Source: Solirubrobacterales bacterium 70-9 (GTDB taxonomy: Bacteria; Pseudomonadota; Alphaproteobacteria; Acetobacterales; Acetobacteraceae). From it: a DNA stretch of 42,193 bases. A program made the translations under genes and the position numbers. The stretch covers positions 1-42,193 of the forward strand of contig CAJCJG010000040.1 in assembly GCA_903970625.1 (NCBI GenBank). The letters are read 5' to 3'. Positions 17,797 through 25,587 of the stretch are shown here, piece after piece. The notes beneath the pieces were generated by a model. The model worked only from the letters and a program-made list of their open reading frames with translations. It did not search any database and was not told the DNA's origin. Numbering within the stretch: position 1 is the first letter of the stretch; every line of letters begins with the position of its first letter.

Positions 17797-18461
17797 TACG
17801 CGCGAAGTGCCGCCACAACGGCGGTATAGTCGGGGGCACCGAAAATCGCGGTGCCCGCCACCAGCGTGTCCGCCCCCGCAGCGCGGGCGCGCGCCCCCGT
17901 CTCCGGCCCAATGCCGCCATCGACTTCCAACGCGATGTCTCGCCCCGTCGCGTCGATCATTCTCCGCACCGCCGCGATTTTGGGCAGTTGGCTGTCCAAA
18001 AACGATTGCGCACCGAAACCGGGGTTCACCGTCATCACCAGCACGAGATCGACCAAATCCAGCACCCAGGCGAGCGGTTCCACCGGGGTACCGGGATTGA
18101 CCACCACGCCCGGCCGCTTGCCGAGCGCGCGGATGGTCTGCAACGAGCGATGCAGATGCGGCCCGGCCTCCGCGTGGACGCTGATCCGATCAGCCCCGGC
18201 ATCCGCGAACGCGGCGAGGTAGGGGTCGGCGGGGGCAATCATCAGATGCACGTCGAACGGCAGCCTCGTGTGGGGCCGCAGGCTTTTGATCATGCCCGAC
18301 CCAAAACTGATGTTCGGCACGAAATGGCCGTCCATGACATCGAGGTGGATCCAGTCCGCACCAGCCGCTTCCACGGCCTGGATTTCCTCCCGCAGCCGCG
18401 AAAAATCCGCAGCCAGAATGCTTGGTGCGACGACGATCGGCCGGTTCGCGGGCGTGATCAT
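17796..18461 (-). CDS. rpe: Ribulose-phosphate 3-epimerase
   Basis: Interconverts ribulose 5-phosphate and xylulose 5-phosphate in the pentose phosphate pathway. The 221-residue TIM barrel shows all family landmarks: VVAPSILAADFSRL, WIHLDVMDGHFVPNISFG with the metal-binding His and Asp, DVHLMI, VMTVNPGFGAQSF, LEVDGGI and ADTLVAGTAIF. It is the first gene of the minus-strand run and overlaps the heparinase-like gene at its stop codon. The promoter must lie in the 18462-18625 gap it shares with the tRNA. Confidence 0.97.
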   Translation of the reverse strand: MITPANRPIVVAPSILAADFSRLREEIQAVEAAGADWIHLDVMDGHFVPNISFGSGMIKSLRPHTRLPFDVHLMIAPADPYLAAFADAGADRISVHAEAGPHLHRSLQTIRALGKRPGVVVNPGTPVEPLAWVLDLVDLVLVMTVNPGFGAQSFLDSQLPKIAAVRRMIDATGRDIALEVDGGIGPETGARARAAGADTLVAGTAIFGAPDYTAVVAALRA

Positions 18462-18567
18462 GCATCGGTTCTAGACGCGCGACTCCGCAGCGCACAAGCG
18501 ATACCACCCTGCCACACGGGAAACCATCTCGCATTCGAATCCGGTTGGCAGAGACCGCACGGGTGCG

Positions 18568-18596
18568 TTGACAAGGCCGTTGCTTGGCGATAGGTC
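18568..18596 (+). promoter_or_regulatory. Housekeeping-type promoter of tRNA-Tyr
   Basis: A perfect -35 box TTGACA (18568-18573), a 17-base spacer and a partial -10 box TAGGTC (18591-18596) lie 30 bases before the tRNA. Spacing and position fit a vegetative sigma promoter. Confidence 0.65.
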
Positions 18597-18625
18597 GCGC
18601 GCTCCGGCGAGAGACGTCCGGCTCC

Positions 18626-18712
18626 GGAGGGGTGCCCGAGTGGCTAAAGGGGGCGGACTGTAAATCCGCTGCTGTAATGGCTACGTTGGTTCGAATCCAA
18701 CCCCCTCCACCA
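18626..18712 (+). tRNA. tRNA-Tyr (GTA anticodon)
   Basis: A class II tRNA. Acceptor stem GGAGGGG (18626-18632) pairs with CCCCTCC (18702-18708); the D stem is GCCC/GGGC; the anticodon stem GCGGA/TCCGC encloses loop CTGTAAA with GTA at 18660-18662; a 15-base variable arm follows; the T arm is GTTGG-TTCGAAT-CCAAC. The CCA end is encoded (18710-18712). Confidence 0.96.
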
Positions 18713-18720
18713 GGCAAGCG

Positions 18721-20703
18721 TTACGCGCGCATCGCTCTTCCACCGCTGCGGGCTGCGGGAGACGTGACTCCCGACAGCCACTTGTCGAGCGCCTCAGGCT
18801 TGCGCGGGCTGGAGTAGAAATAGCCCTGCACCGCGTCGCAGCCGCATTCGGACACGAGGTCGAGCTGGGCCTGGCTCTCCACGCCCTCGGCGACGACGTC
18901 CAGCATCAGCGCGTGGGCGAGTTCGACGATGGCCGCCAGCATCGCCTTGTCGCCCGCGCGTTCGGCGTTGACGATGAAGCTGCGGTCGAGCTTGACCGAG
19001 GTCAGCGGCAGGCGCGGCAACTGCGCCAGCGACGAGTATCCCACCCCGAAATCATCCATCGACACCTTGAAGCCGAGCCGGCGGGCGACCTGCAACGCCT
19101 GGATGGCCTCGCCGTTGGCGAACGCGCCCTCCGTGACCTCGATGCAGACGGTGCTGGCATCCATGCCGTGCTGCCGCAGCAGCTTGACCAGATCGGCCAC
19201 CACGTCGCCGGCCGAGAACTGGATGGGCGAGACGTTGATGTTGATGACGGGGCAGCTGCCCGGATATTGAGCATGCCATGCCGCCACCTGCCGTATGGCC
19301 ATGTCCGCGAGCTTGAGGCCGAGCGGCGGCATCAGGCCCCGCGTCTCGGCAAGCTCGATGAAACGGCCGGGCGGAATCGCCCCGAGGCGCGGATGGTTCC
19401 AGCGCGCGAGCGCCTCGATCGCGACCAGCGCGCCGTCGGCGATCCGCACGACGGGCTGGTAGGCCATGAACAGTTCGTCGCCCCCCTCCAGCGCGCCATG
19501 CAAATCCTGCTCAAGCTCGGACAATTCTTTCCGTTCGTCGTGCATCGACCGCTCGAACGCGACGACCTGATTGCCGCCCTGCCGCTTGGCGACGTGCATC
19601 GCGTCGTCCGCGCCTTGGCGCAGGTCCAGATCCAGCGCGGTCTCGCTGTGCGCGACCCCCACGCTCGCGGTGAGATGGAAGCTGTGCCCCTCCACCTCGA
19701 ACGGCCGCGCCAGCGTTTGGGTCGCGGCGGTGCCCAGCTTTTCCGCCTCCGCGCGCGACGACCCGACGCAATAGATCGAGAAATCGTCGCTGCCGACGCA
19801 ACCCACGTAGAATTTACGCGCGACCTGCGACAGCCGCCTTCCGACCTCGACCAGAAGCTGGTCGCCGATCGTCGGGCCGAAGACCTGGTTGACGGAACGG
19901 AACCGGTCAAGATCCAGACTGAGCAGCGCCGCCATCCGCGGCTTGGCGGCCCGGCCCCGTGCGTCCAGCAACTGCGACATCCGGTTGCGGCACAGCAGAC
20001 CGGTCAGTGTGTCGGTCGTGGCGGCCGCGTGCAGCACCCAGACCGACCAGAACAGCGTGAGTACCGCGATCAACGCCCCGCTCAGCGTCAACCCCGTCAC
20101 CAGCGCGTTGCGGCCGTCGATCTGTGCGACGCGGCTGGCGAACAGCGTCTGCTCGTCGTCGGCCATGGCCGCGAGCGTGGCCCCGATCTGGGTCATCAGG
20201 TTCTTGCCCAGGCCGGTCTTCACGAGATGGAGGGCGGGAGCGGCACCCAGGTCCCTGTTCATCCGTACGGTCGCCGCCAGTTCGCCCAATTTGCGTTGCA
20301 GCAGCGGTGTCAGTGTCGCGAGTCGGTCCTGTGCCGCCGGATTGTCGGCCGTCATTGTCCGCAAATTGTCCAGCAGCGGGGTGACACGCCCGACGGCGTT
20401 GTCGTACGGCGCGAGGTAGGTGTCCTCGCCAGTCAGCAGGTAGCCGCGCTGGCCCGTCTCCGCCTCGGTCACGGCCAGGTTCAGGTCCTTGATCGCGCCG
20501 AGAACGAAAAGACTGTGCCGCGCCAACTGGCGGGCCGTGCCCGCGTCGCGATTGGCCTCCCACGTCGCGCCGCCGACCAGCAGCAGCACCGCGATCAGAA
20601 CGAGCGAGGTGGCCGCGCGGCCGGGAAAGAGGATCTGTTTGGCCACGTTATTGGTCCGGAAGGGGTACCGCGCGGCAAGATCGCATGGGCGACGTGGCCA
20701 CAT
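18721..20703 (-). CDS. CHASE3-GGDEF-EAL protein, probable c-di-GMP phosphodiesterase
   Basis: A 660-residue inner-membrane protein that likely degrades cyclic di-GMP. Order: membrane segment about 31-46; periplasmic CHASE3 domain about 48-198 with AETGQRGYLLTGEDTYLAPY; membrane segment about 201-225; GGDEF domain about 230-385 whose active site reads GSDDF (304-308) and so is probably inactive as a cyclase; EAL domain about 405-645. The EAL residues look intact: EAL at 430-432, NVSP (N490), EVTE, DDFGVGYSS (D550-D551), K571, AEGVE (E606) and Q626. ATG 20703 is one start; GTG 20646 is another, with no clear ribosome site for either. It follows the DUF4239-like gene by 44 bases. Confidence 0.9.
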   Translation of the reverse strand: MWPRRPCDLAARYPFRTNNVAKQILFPGRAATSLVLIAVLLLVGGATWEANRDAGTARQLARHSLFVLGAIKDLNLAVTEAETGQRGYLLTGEDTYLAPYDNAVGRVTPLLDNLRTMTADNPAAQDRLATLTPLLQRKLGELAATVRMNRDLGAAPALHLVKTGLGKNLMTQIGATLAAMADDEQTLFASRVAQIDGRNALVTGLTLSGALIAVLTLFWSVWVLHAAATTDTLTGLLCRNRMSQLLDARGRAAKPRMAALLSLDLDRFRSVNQVFGPTIGDQLLVEVGRRLSQVARKFYVGCVGSDDFSIYCVGSSRAEAEKLGTAATQTLARPFEVEGHSFHLTASVGVAHSETALDLDLRQGADDAMHVAKRQGGNQVVAFERSMHDERKELSELEQDLHGALEGGDELFMAYQPVVRIADGALVAIEALARWNHPRLGAIPPGRFIELAETRGLMPPLGLKLADMAIRQVAAWHAQYPGSCPVININVSPIQFSAGDVVADLVKLLRQHGMDASTVCIEVTEGAFANGEAIQALQVARRLGFKVSMDDFGVGYSSLAQLPRLPLTSVKLDRSFIVNAERAGDKAMLAAIVELAHALMLDVVAEGVESQAQLDLVSECGCDAVQGYFYSSPRKPEALDKWLSGVTSPAARSGGRAMRA

Positions 20704-20747
20704 CACGGCGCCAGGTCGCACAATCGCGTGTTGGCCCCGCGAACCCG

Positions 20748-21509
20748 TTACCAGTTCATCGTTGCCAATACCGTCTCGATCGGCGCGCTCGAAATCCGCA
20801 TCACCCCGTCCAGCGGCCGGTCCATTTCCAGGATCAGAAAGATCGCCCCGCCGATGGACAGCGAGCAGACCAGGAACGCCGCGATCACGGTGGCGTTGCG
20901 CGGCGCGTTCAGCCCGAAGCCGGCGAAAATCACCGTCACCCACGAGACGAGGATCGCCAACACGACGTTTTGCACGCTGGGCCGTTCCTGGTCGATCAGC
21001 AGCCAGCGTTCGCGCAACAGGTCGGTATTCACGTCCAGCGCCTTGCCTTGCAGCCATTTGGCGCCGTCGTCGCGCGGTGCCAGCGCGCGGATCGATTCGC
21101 GGACGTGCTGCAACAGTTTTTCCCCGTCGTCGTCCTGCAACGCGGCTGGGCGCGCGCCGTCCGGCGGCCAGCCGGCGGCCAGCAATTGTTCCGTGTAGCG
21201 GCGCAGCGCGTCGCGCGGCACCGCCGCGTCCGCCCCGTAATCGCGCAAATTTTCGTTCAAAAGGCCCAGTTCGGCCGCGTAGTCGCGCACCGAATGCACC
21301 GTGGAATCATACGAACTCTTCGCCGTCGCGATCAGCAGGCCGAGCACCAGCGACGCCAGCACCGACAGCATGCCGGTGCCCAGCTTCACCACATCTTGCG
21401 TCTGCGGCGTCAGATGCTCGCGCGGCAGCTTCGTGTGCAGGAACAGCCCCGCCATGCCGCCCGCGAACACGCACGCAAAGACCAGCAAACTGGTGCCGAT
21501 GGTTTGCAC
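20748..21509 (-). CDS. DUF4239 (bestrophin-like) membrane protein
   Basis: A 253-residue inner-membrane protein of unknown activity. Two hydrophobic segments lie near the N-terminus (about 5-25 and 43-63, with GMLSVLASLVLGLLIATAKS), then a soluble middle with NENLRDYGADA and RERWLLIDQ, and two C-terminal segments. This 2 + soluble + 2 layout with AKSSYD and QNVVLAILVSWVTVIFAGFG fits the DUF4239 family. I chose GTG 21509 because GGAGGAGG ends about five bases before it and the hydrophobic N-terminus begins there; the ATG-like frame upstream adds low-complexity residues. It probably shares a transcript with the EAL gene. Substrate or channel function is unknown. Confidence 0.8.
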   Translation of the reverse strand: MQTIGTSLLVFACVFAGGMAGLFLHTKLPREHLTPQTQDVVKLGTGMLSVLASLVLGLLIATAKSSYDSTVHSVRDYAAELGLLNENLRDYGADAAVPRDALRRYTEQLLAAGWPPDGARPAALQDDDGEKLLQHVRESIRALAPRDDGAKWLQGKALDVNTDLLRERWLLIDQERPSVQNVVLAILVSWVTVIFAGFGLNAPRNATVIAAFLVCSLSIGGAIFLILEMDRPLDGVMRISSAPIETVLATMNW

Positions 21510-21609
21510 GAAGCCTCCTCCGGACGATGGGGCGCGCACGGTAGGCGTGGCCGCCGCGCCGGGCAAAGCGGGCTGGCGCGAACCGGGCGCGTCCGGCTAG
21601 CCTGCCGCC

Positions 21610-22521
21610 ATGACCGAGAACGCATTTGCCGACGGAGCCGCCTACGTCAAAGGCGCCTTCGTCCCCATCGCCGACGCCACCATCCCCGTCACCGACTGGG
21701 GTTTTACCCGCTCGGACGCCGTGTACGACGTCGTCCATGTCTTCCACAACGGGTTCTTCCGGCTCGAAGACCACATGAACCGCTTCGCCCGCTCGATGCA
21801 GGCCCGCAGGTTGCGCCCGCCCGAAGACCGCGCAGCGATGGAAACCATCCTGCATCGCTGCGTGGCCCTCACCGGCCTGTCCGACTCCTACGTCGCCATG
21901 GTCGCCCTGCGCGGCCGGCCCACCGTGCGCGGCTCCCGCCGCCCCGCCGATTGCCAGAACCATTTTATCGCCTACGCGCTCCCGTGGATCGACGTGATCC
22001 CCTTGGACGTGCAGGAGCGCGGCGCCCACCTGTGGATCGCCAGCGTCCCCCGCGTGCCGGACGCCTCGGTAGATCCGACGGTCAAAAACTACCAGTGGAG
22101 CGACCTGACCACCGGCCTGTTCGAAGCGCACGACAACGGCTTCGACACGGCGATCCTGTGCGACGCGGAGGGCTTCGTCACCGAAGGCCCCGGCTTCAAC
22201 ATCTTCGTCGTCAAGGACGGCACGGTCATCACCCCGGATCGCGGCAGCCTGCACGGCATCACGCGGGCCAGCGTGCTGGAATTGTGCGCGGAGCTCGGCA
22301 TCCCCGCGATGGTCGCCCCCCTGCCGCGCGCGGTGCTGGAGGAGGAGTGCGACGAAGTGTTCGCCGCCACCACCGCCGGCGGCGTGATGCCCGCCGCCCG
22401 CGTCGGCCGCCGCATTCTGGGCAACGACCGCCCCGGCCCGATCAGCCGCAAGCTGCGCGAGGAATACTGGAAGCGGCACGAGGCCGGCTGGCACCGCACC
22501 CCGGTCCGCCCGCTCGCGTGA
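21610..22521 (+). CDS. Fold-type IV PLP-dependent aminotransferase
   Basis: A 303-residue enzyme of the class IV (branched-chain / D-amino acid / (R)-amine) aminotransferase superfamily. The PLP lysine is K159 in VKNYQWSDL, and the second signature is EGPGFNIFVVKDG. The substrate loop IPVTDWGFTRSDAVYDVV and YALPWIDVIP resemble the (R)-amine/branched-chain type more than D-alanine transaminase, but specificity cannot be read with certainty. Length is normal. The gene overlaps the next (Rieske) start by GTGA, so the two products are probably made together. It is divergent from the DUF4239-like gene. Confidence 0.92.
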   Translation: MTENAFADGAAYVKGAFVPIADATIPVTDWGFTRSDAVYDVVHVFHNGFFRLEDHMNRFARSMQARRLRPPEDRAAMETILHRCVALTGLSDSYVAMVALRGRPTVRGSRRPADCQNHFIAYALPWIDVIPLDVQERGAHLWIASVPRVPDASVDPTVKNYQWSDLTTGLFEAHDNGFDTAILCDAEGFVTEGPGFNIFVVKDGTVITPDRGSLHGITRASVLELCAELGIPAMVAPLPRAVLEEECDEVFAATTAGGVMPAARVGRRILGNDRPGPISRKLREEYWKRHEAGWHRTPVRPLA

Positions 22522-22832
22522 CCCTCTGGCACGACGTGGCCGACGCCGCCGCCGTGCTTTCTCGCGAAATGCTGGAAGCGGAAGCGCCCGGCCACGCATT
22601 CCTGCTGCTGTCGGTGTCCGGCGAGATTTTCGCCGTGGACGCAGTGTGCCCGCACCATCAGGCGTGGCTCTCGATGGGCCATCTGGACGGCGCCACCATC
22701 GCCTGCCCGCGCCACCAGGGCCGCTTCCACATTGCCACAGGCCGCCAACTCGGCGGCCCGGCCTGCCCGCCGCTGCCGACATATCCGGTGCGGGTGGTAG
22801 CGGGGCGGGTGTTGGTGGGGGTGGGACTGTAA
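22518..22832 (+). CDS. Rieske [2Fe-2S] ferredoxin-like protein
   Basis: A 104-residue soluble Rieske protein. The cluster ligands are C44 and H46 in CPHHQAW and C63 and H66 in CPRHQGRFH, the standard C-x-H plus C-x2-H set with 16 residues between. The small size and lack of a membrane anchor fit a ferredoxin component of the dioxygenase type or a regulatory Rieske protein. The GTG start overlaps the aminotransferase stop codon. No oxygenase or reductase gene is nearby, so its electron partner is unknown. An unusual companion for an aminotransferase. Confidence 0.9.
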   Translation: MTLWHDVADAAAVLSREMLEAEAPGHAFLLLSVSGEIFAVDAVCPHHQAWLSMGHLDGATIACPRHQGRFHIATGRQLGGPACPPLPTYPVRVVAGRVLVGVGL

Positions 22833-22842
22833 ACCTTATCTT

Positions 22843-22898
22843 CTCCCTCTCCCCTTGTGGGCTTGAGCCGCGAAGCGGATCAAGGCCGGGGTGAGGGG
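22843..22898. repeat. Extended imperfect palindrome (REP-like)
   Basis: Inner stem CTTGAGCCGC (22862-22871) pairs with GCGGATCAAG (22875-22884) around a GAA loop; the outer arms CTCCCTCTCCCC (22843-22854) and GGGGTGAGGGG (22888-22898) also pair imperfectly. It follows the Rieske gene, so it could end transcription, but its size and form look like a dispersed intergenic repeat. Confidence 0.55.
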
Positions 22899-23019
22899 TC
22901 GCGCCCGCTCTATTGTGCAAATAATTTCAGCAACTTAAAGTCATACCCCCACCACTTCCGCTTTGGATGACACTACCACCGACCTCCGATACGATCCGCT
23001 CGACGACCGGAGCACCACT

Positions 23020-23247
23020 ATGACCCAACTGTCGAAAATCGAAATCCAAGTCGAGGCCGCCACTGCCGCCGCCCTGTCCGACGCGCGGCGCCGCGAAGCC
23101 GTCGGCCGTCTCGTCGACCGGCTGGTCCGGCCGCGCGGCGACGATCCTCTGATCGCCCTGTTCGAGCAGACGTCGGTGGAGGCTGGCATGACCGAAGCCG
23201 AAATCGATGCGGAGTTGGCCGTCTACAATGCGGAACGCCGCGCCTGA
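23020..23247 (+). CDS. Probable antitoxin of a PIN-toxin module
   Basis: A 75-residue protein placed directly before a PIN-domain toxin. It begins MTQLSKIEIQVEAATAAAL, a short beta-strand and helix pattern compatible with a DNA-binding antitoxin N-terminus, then KR-rich helix (DARRREAVGRLVDRLV), then an acidic C-terminal segment ending AEIDAELAVYNAERRA of the kind that wraps a toxin. ATG 23020 is preferred because CGGAG lies about eight bases upstream; ATG 22963 would add 19 unlikely residues. The family is not certain. The stop codon overlaps the proposed toxin start. Confidence 0.75.
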   Translation: MTQLSKIEIQVEAATAAALSDARRREAVGRLVDRLVRPRGDDPLIALFEQTSVEAGMTEAEIDAELAVYNAERRA

Positions 23248-23663
23248 GCATATATGTCGTCGATGCCAATGCGGTCGTGTCGGCCGCGCTAAGTCCCAAC
23301 GGAACGGCACGACGCGCTATCGAAGCCGCCCGAACCACGGGCACGATCGCGCTCTCGGATGCGGTTTTTCACGAGATAGCCGACGTTTTGGCGAGGCCAA
23401 AGTTTGCACGCCGTCTGACGGACGACCGACGCCGCGAAATCCTCGAACTGCTGGCGGCGGCGGCATTTTGGGCCGAACCGACCGAGACAACCACGGATTG
23501 TCGCGATCCCAAGGACAATCGCTACCTGGAATTGGCACTTGCCGCGCGTGCCACCGCCATCGTGTCCGGCGACGACGATCTGTTGGTGCTCCATCCGTGG
23601 CGCGGCGTGCGCATTGTGCGGCCGGCCCGGTTCCTGACCGAGCTTGAAGCTGAACAAACATAG
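23244..23663 (+). CDS. PIN-domain ribonuclease toxin
   Basis: A 139-residue type II toxin of the PIN family (COG1569-like), a Mg-dependent ribonuclease. The acidic residues are visible: D in IYVVDANAVVSAAL, E in DAVFHEIADVL, D and N in DCRDPKDNRYLELALA, and D in VSGDDDLLVLHP. No ATG, GTG or TTG lies in frame before the first catalytic Asp; the only near-start codon at the right place is CTG 23244, which overlaps the antitoxin stop as CTGA. A GTG at 23277 would remove that Asp. Toxin output is therefore probably low and coupled to the antitoxin. Active only if CTG is used. Confidence 0.83.
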   Translation: MSIYVVDANAVVSAALSPNGTARRAIEAARTTGTIALSDAVFHEIADVLARPKFARRLTDDRRREILELLAAAAFWAEPTETTTDCRDPKDNRYLELALAARATAIVSGDDDLLVLHPWRGVRIVRPARFLTELEAEQT

Positions 23664-23687
23664 CCCGCACACCCAAACCTCGTAGGT

Positions 23688-23700
23688 CGGGTGCAACCCG
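23688..23700. repeat. Short palindrome in a non-coding gap
   Basis: CGGGT and ACCCG separated by GCA, inside GTAGGTCGGGTGCAACCCG, which resembles degenerate dispersed repeats of proteobacteria. It lies in the 23664-23884 gap between the toxin and the AT-richer orphan; nothing else is supported in that gap. Confidence 0.3.
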
Positions 23701-23884
23701 CCGCCGCAACGTCCTGTCGGCGAAGGGTAGCGTGACGGGCCAAGGTGGTGGCAGGCACGAACCGCGAAGGTGGTATGGACCGTACCGCAAGCTTGCGTCG
23801 GCGGGCTGCGCTCGCGCTGGGCGAGATTGGCAGTCTGCGCTACTCTCGGTGTGGCAAGGGTTGAGATCAGATGGACCGGAACCA

Positions 23885-24982
23885 ATGAGGCGCCACTTCA
23901 CGCTTGTCGTAACCTTATTGGCACTCTCCGTCATTTTGGCGACATACTTGCTCGATTGGCCTACCGCGGGCGGAACTAGCCCGCCTGCGTATGAACTCGG
24001 TGGCGGGCGGGTGCGGGTGTGTATGGCGAGCAACTCTGTCGATCATCTCATCCATCTTCCTGTTCTGTCAGAATTCGAGAACCGGGGACTGCTGACGGGG
24101 AAACTGACAGACGAGTGGCCCCCGTTAGATTCTGATCAGGGCGTTGATGATTACGCAGCGTTTGTGCTGACCGAAGCGGTTGACCTAACCGACGCGAAGC
24201 TGTGCACCGAAACATCGGCGAGGATGGTGGTCGGAATTGATGGCAAAACTGTCCGCAAATGGCCTGCACTGCCGCAATCGAAATGGCGTTTCACGCGTGT
24301 CGTTGGCTATCCGACGGCCCTTGTTGATCAGCCAGACAACCTTGCGGCTGTTGCTCCAGGGGTCGTTCTGGCAAGCCCGATCACCGATCTTGCGACGCCA
24401 ATGGAAACGACAGACTGGGAGGTCGCCAAATGGCAGCCGAACAACCCACTGGGTAAAATCGAATTCGATATGAGATCCGCTCGACTACTTCCCACCAATA
24501 AAGACGATGCGAATTTCCGAATTTGCCTTTCACATGACATAAAGGAGTTACCAGAAGGTCGCCTTGTATTGCCAATCCACACCGTGTTTGTCTCAGCAGG
24601 TCATCTGAAAGGCGAACTTAGCGATGGGGAAGTCACTGATGTCTTCAACCAGGGTCCATTCACGGCCGTCGCCACCGAGTCGCCTGTGACACTGAGCGCG
24701 GCCTTCCCGTGCAAGGAGATTTCGGCACGCACTGTCATCGGCACTTCATTCAGGTATGTGTTCCCGCTTGAGCGGGTTGAAAGCAAGCGGCTCTTCCGAC
24801 TCGTAATTTCCAAAGAGACCAGAGATTTTTTCGACATCGGTCTTACCACTCGGGGACGTGTGTTCGGTACCCCTGTGATGGATATCGGCAATCCGCTGAT
24901 CCGCCAAACACCGCCGAGACCTGCTTTAGGTACCAGCGCGTTTTGGGATTCTCCTTTGTCTGAAACGCAGACAGGAGACTGA
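23885..24982 (+). CDS. Exported or membrane-anchored protein of unknown function
   Basis: A 365-residue protein I do not recognise. An N-terminal hydrophobic segment (about residues 4-23, HFTLVVTLLALSVILATYLL) would export or anchor it; the rest looks like a soluble, beta-rich periplasmic domain with several Cys (CMAS, KLCTE, FRICLS, FPCKE). The DNA is clearly richer in A and T than its neighbours: bases 24481-24540 contain 25 G/C of 60 by my count. Together with the upstream toxin pair and palindromes this suggests acquired DNA. ATG 23885 is used since the signal-like segment begins there. It could be one gene of a small defence or secretion cargo, but there is no direct evidence. Confidence 0.75.
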   Translation: MRRHFTLVVTLLALSVILATYLLDWPTAGGTSPPAYELGGGRVRVCMASNSVDHLIHLPVLSEFENRGLLTGKLTDEWPPLDSDQGVDDYAAFVLTEAVDLTDAKLCTETSARMVVGIDGKTVRKWPALPQSKWRFTRVVGYPTALVDQPDNLAAVAPGVVLASPITDLATPMETTDWEVAKWQPNNPLGKIEFDMRSARLLPTNKDDANFRICLSHDIKELPEGRLVLPIHTVFVSAGHLKGELSDGEVTDVFNQGPFTAVATESPVTLSAAFPCKEISARTVIGTSFRYVFPLERVESKRLFRLVISKETRDFFDIGLTTRGRVFGTPVMDIGNPLIRQTPPRPALGTSAFWDSPLSETQTGD

Positions 24983-25119
24983 GGCTTTCGCTAGCGCAGG
25001 CCGCACCACCGAACCTGGCCGCAAGCTCCCCTCCAATCCCGTCGCAAGACCACTGCTCCACCGAACGCCCCACGAAATCCCCACTTGCCAAATTTTACCA
25101 CTCATGCTAACACATCGCC

Positions 25120-25587
25120 ATGCCCCCCGCGCGCCCCACCTCCCAGAAACTGAAGGAGATCAGCCTCCGGCTCAACCAAGCCGTCGAGGCGGATAGCGCC
25201 AATTGGCGGCTTCCGGCGTGTCTGGTGGCGATGATCGTCGGCTTCATCCAGGAGATGATCGAAACTTTCGCCCGCCTCGCCGCCCTCTACCGGGAGGGCA
25301 AAATTCTGCAGCAGGCCCCGGCCCCCCGCCAAGGCAACAGCCGCCCGGCCGGCCAGCGGACCAACCGGCAGGGGCCGGTCGCCCGAGTGCGGATCCCCCG
25401 CGCAAAGCCCGAAATGTCGGAAGTCCCGGCCGCGGCCCCCGGCCCAAGGTGGAATGTCCGGCCCACTCCGGTCTCGGGGACAGAGCGGCCACCCGCTTCC
25501 CCATCCCCCCGCGCCTGCGGCCCGCCGAAAACGACCTGGGTGGCCCCGCCGCCGAGGCACGTCCATTTCGTTACGATAGCAAACTGA
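25120..25587 (+). CDS. Hypothetical protein with Pro/Arg-rich C-terminal half
   Basis: A 155-residue ORF. Residues 1-65 form plausible helices (LKEISLRLNQAV, then VAMIVGFIQEMIETFARLAA, partly hydrophobic); residues 66-150 are Pro/Arg/Ala-rich and likely disordered; the end reads HVHFVTIAN. I recognise no family. It overlaps the 3' end of the convergent Fe-S/CoxG gene by 17 bases. A low-complexity tail like this can also arise from GC-rich non-coding DNA, so coding status is moderate. Confidence 0.45.
   Translation: MPPARPTSQKLKEISLRLNQAVEADSANWRLPACLVAMIVGFIQEMIETFARLAALYREGKILQQAPAPRQGNSRPAGQRTNRQGPVARVRIPRAKPEMSEVPAAAPGPRWNVRPTPVSGTERPPASPSPRACGPPKTTWVAPPPRHVHFVTIAN

Noticed and set aside
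18913-21198. Plus-strand 761-codon ORF
   Set aside because: Antisense of the CHASE3-GGDEF-EAL and DUF4239-like genes, with no recognisable domain.
23277-23663. PIN toxin starting at GTG 23277
   Set aside because: It would remove the first catalytic Asp of the PIN domain.
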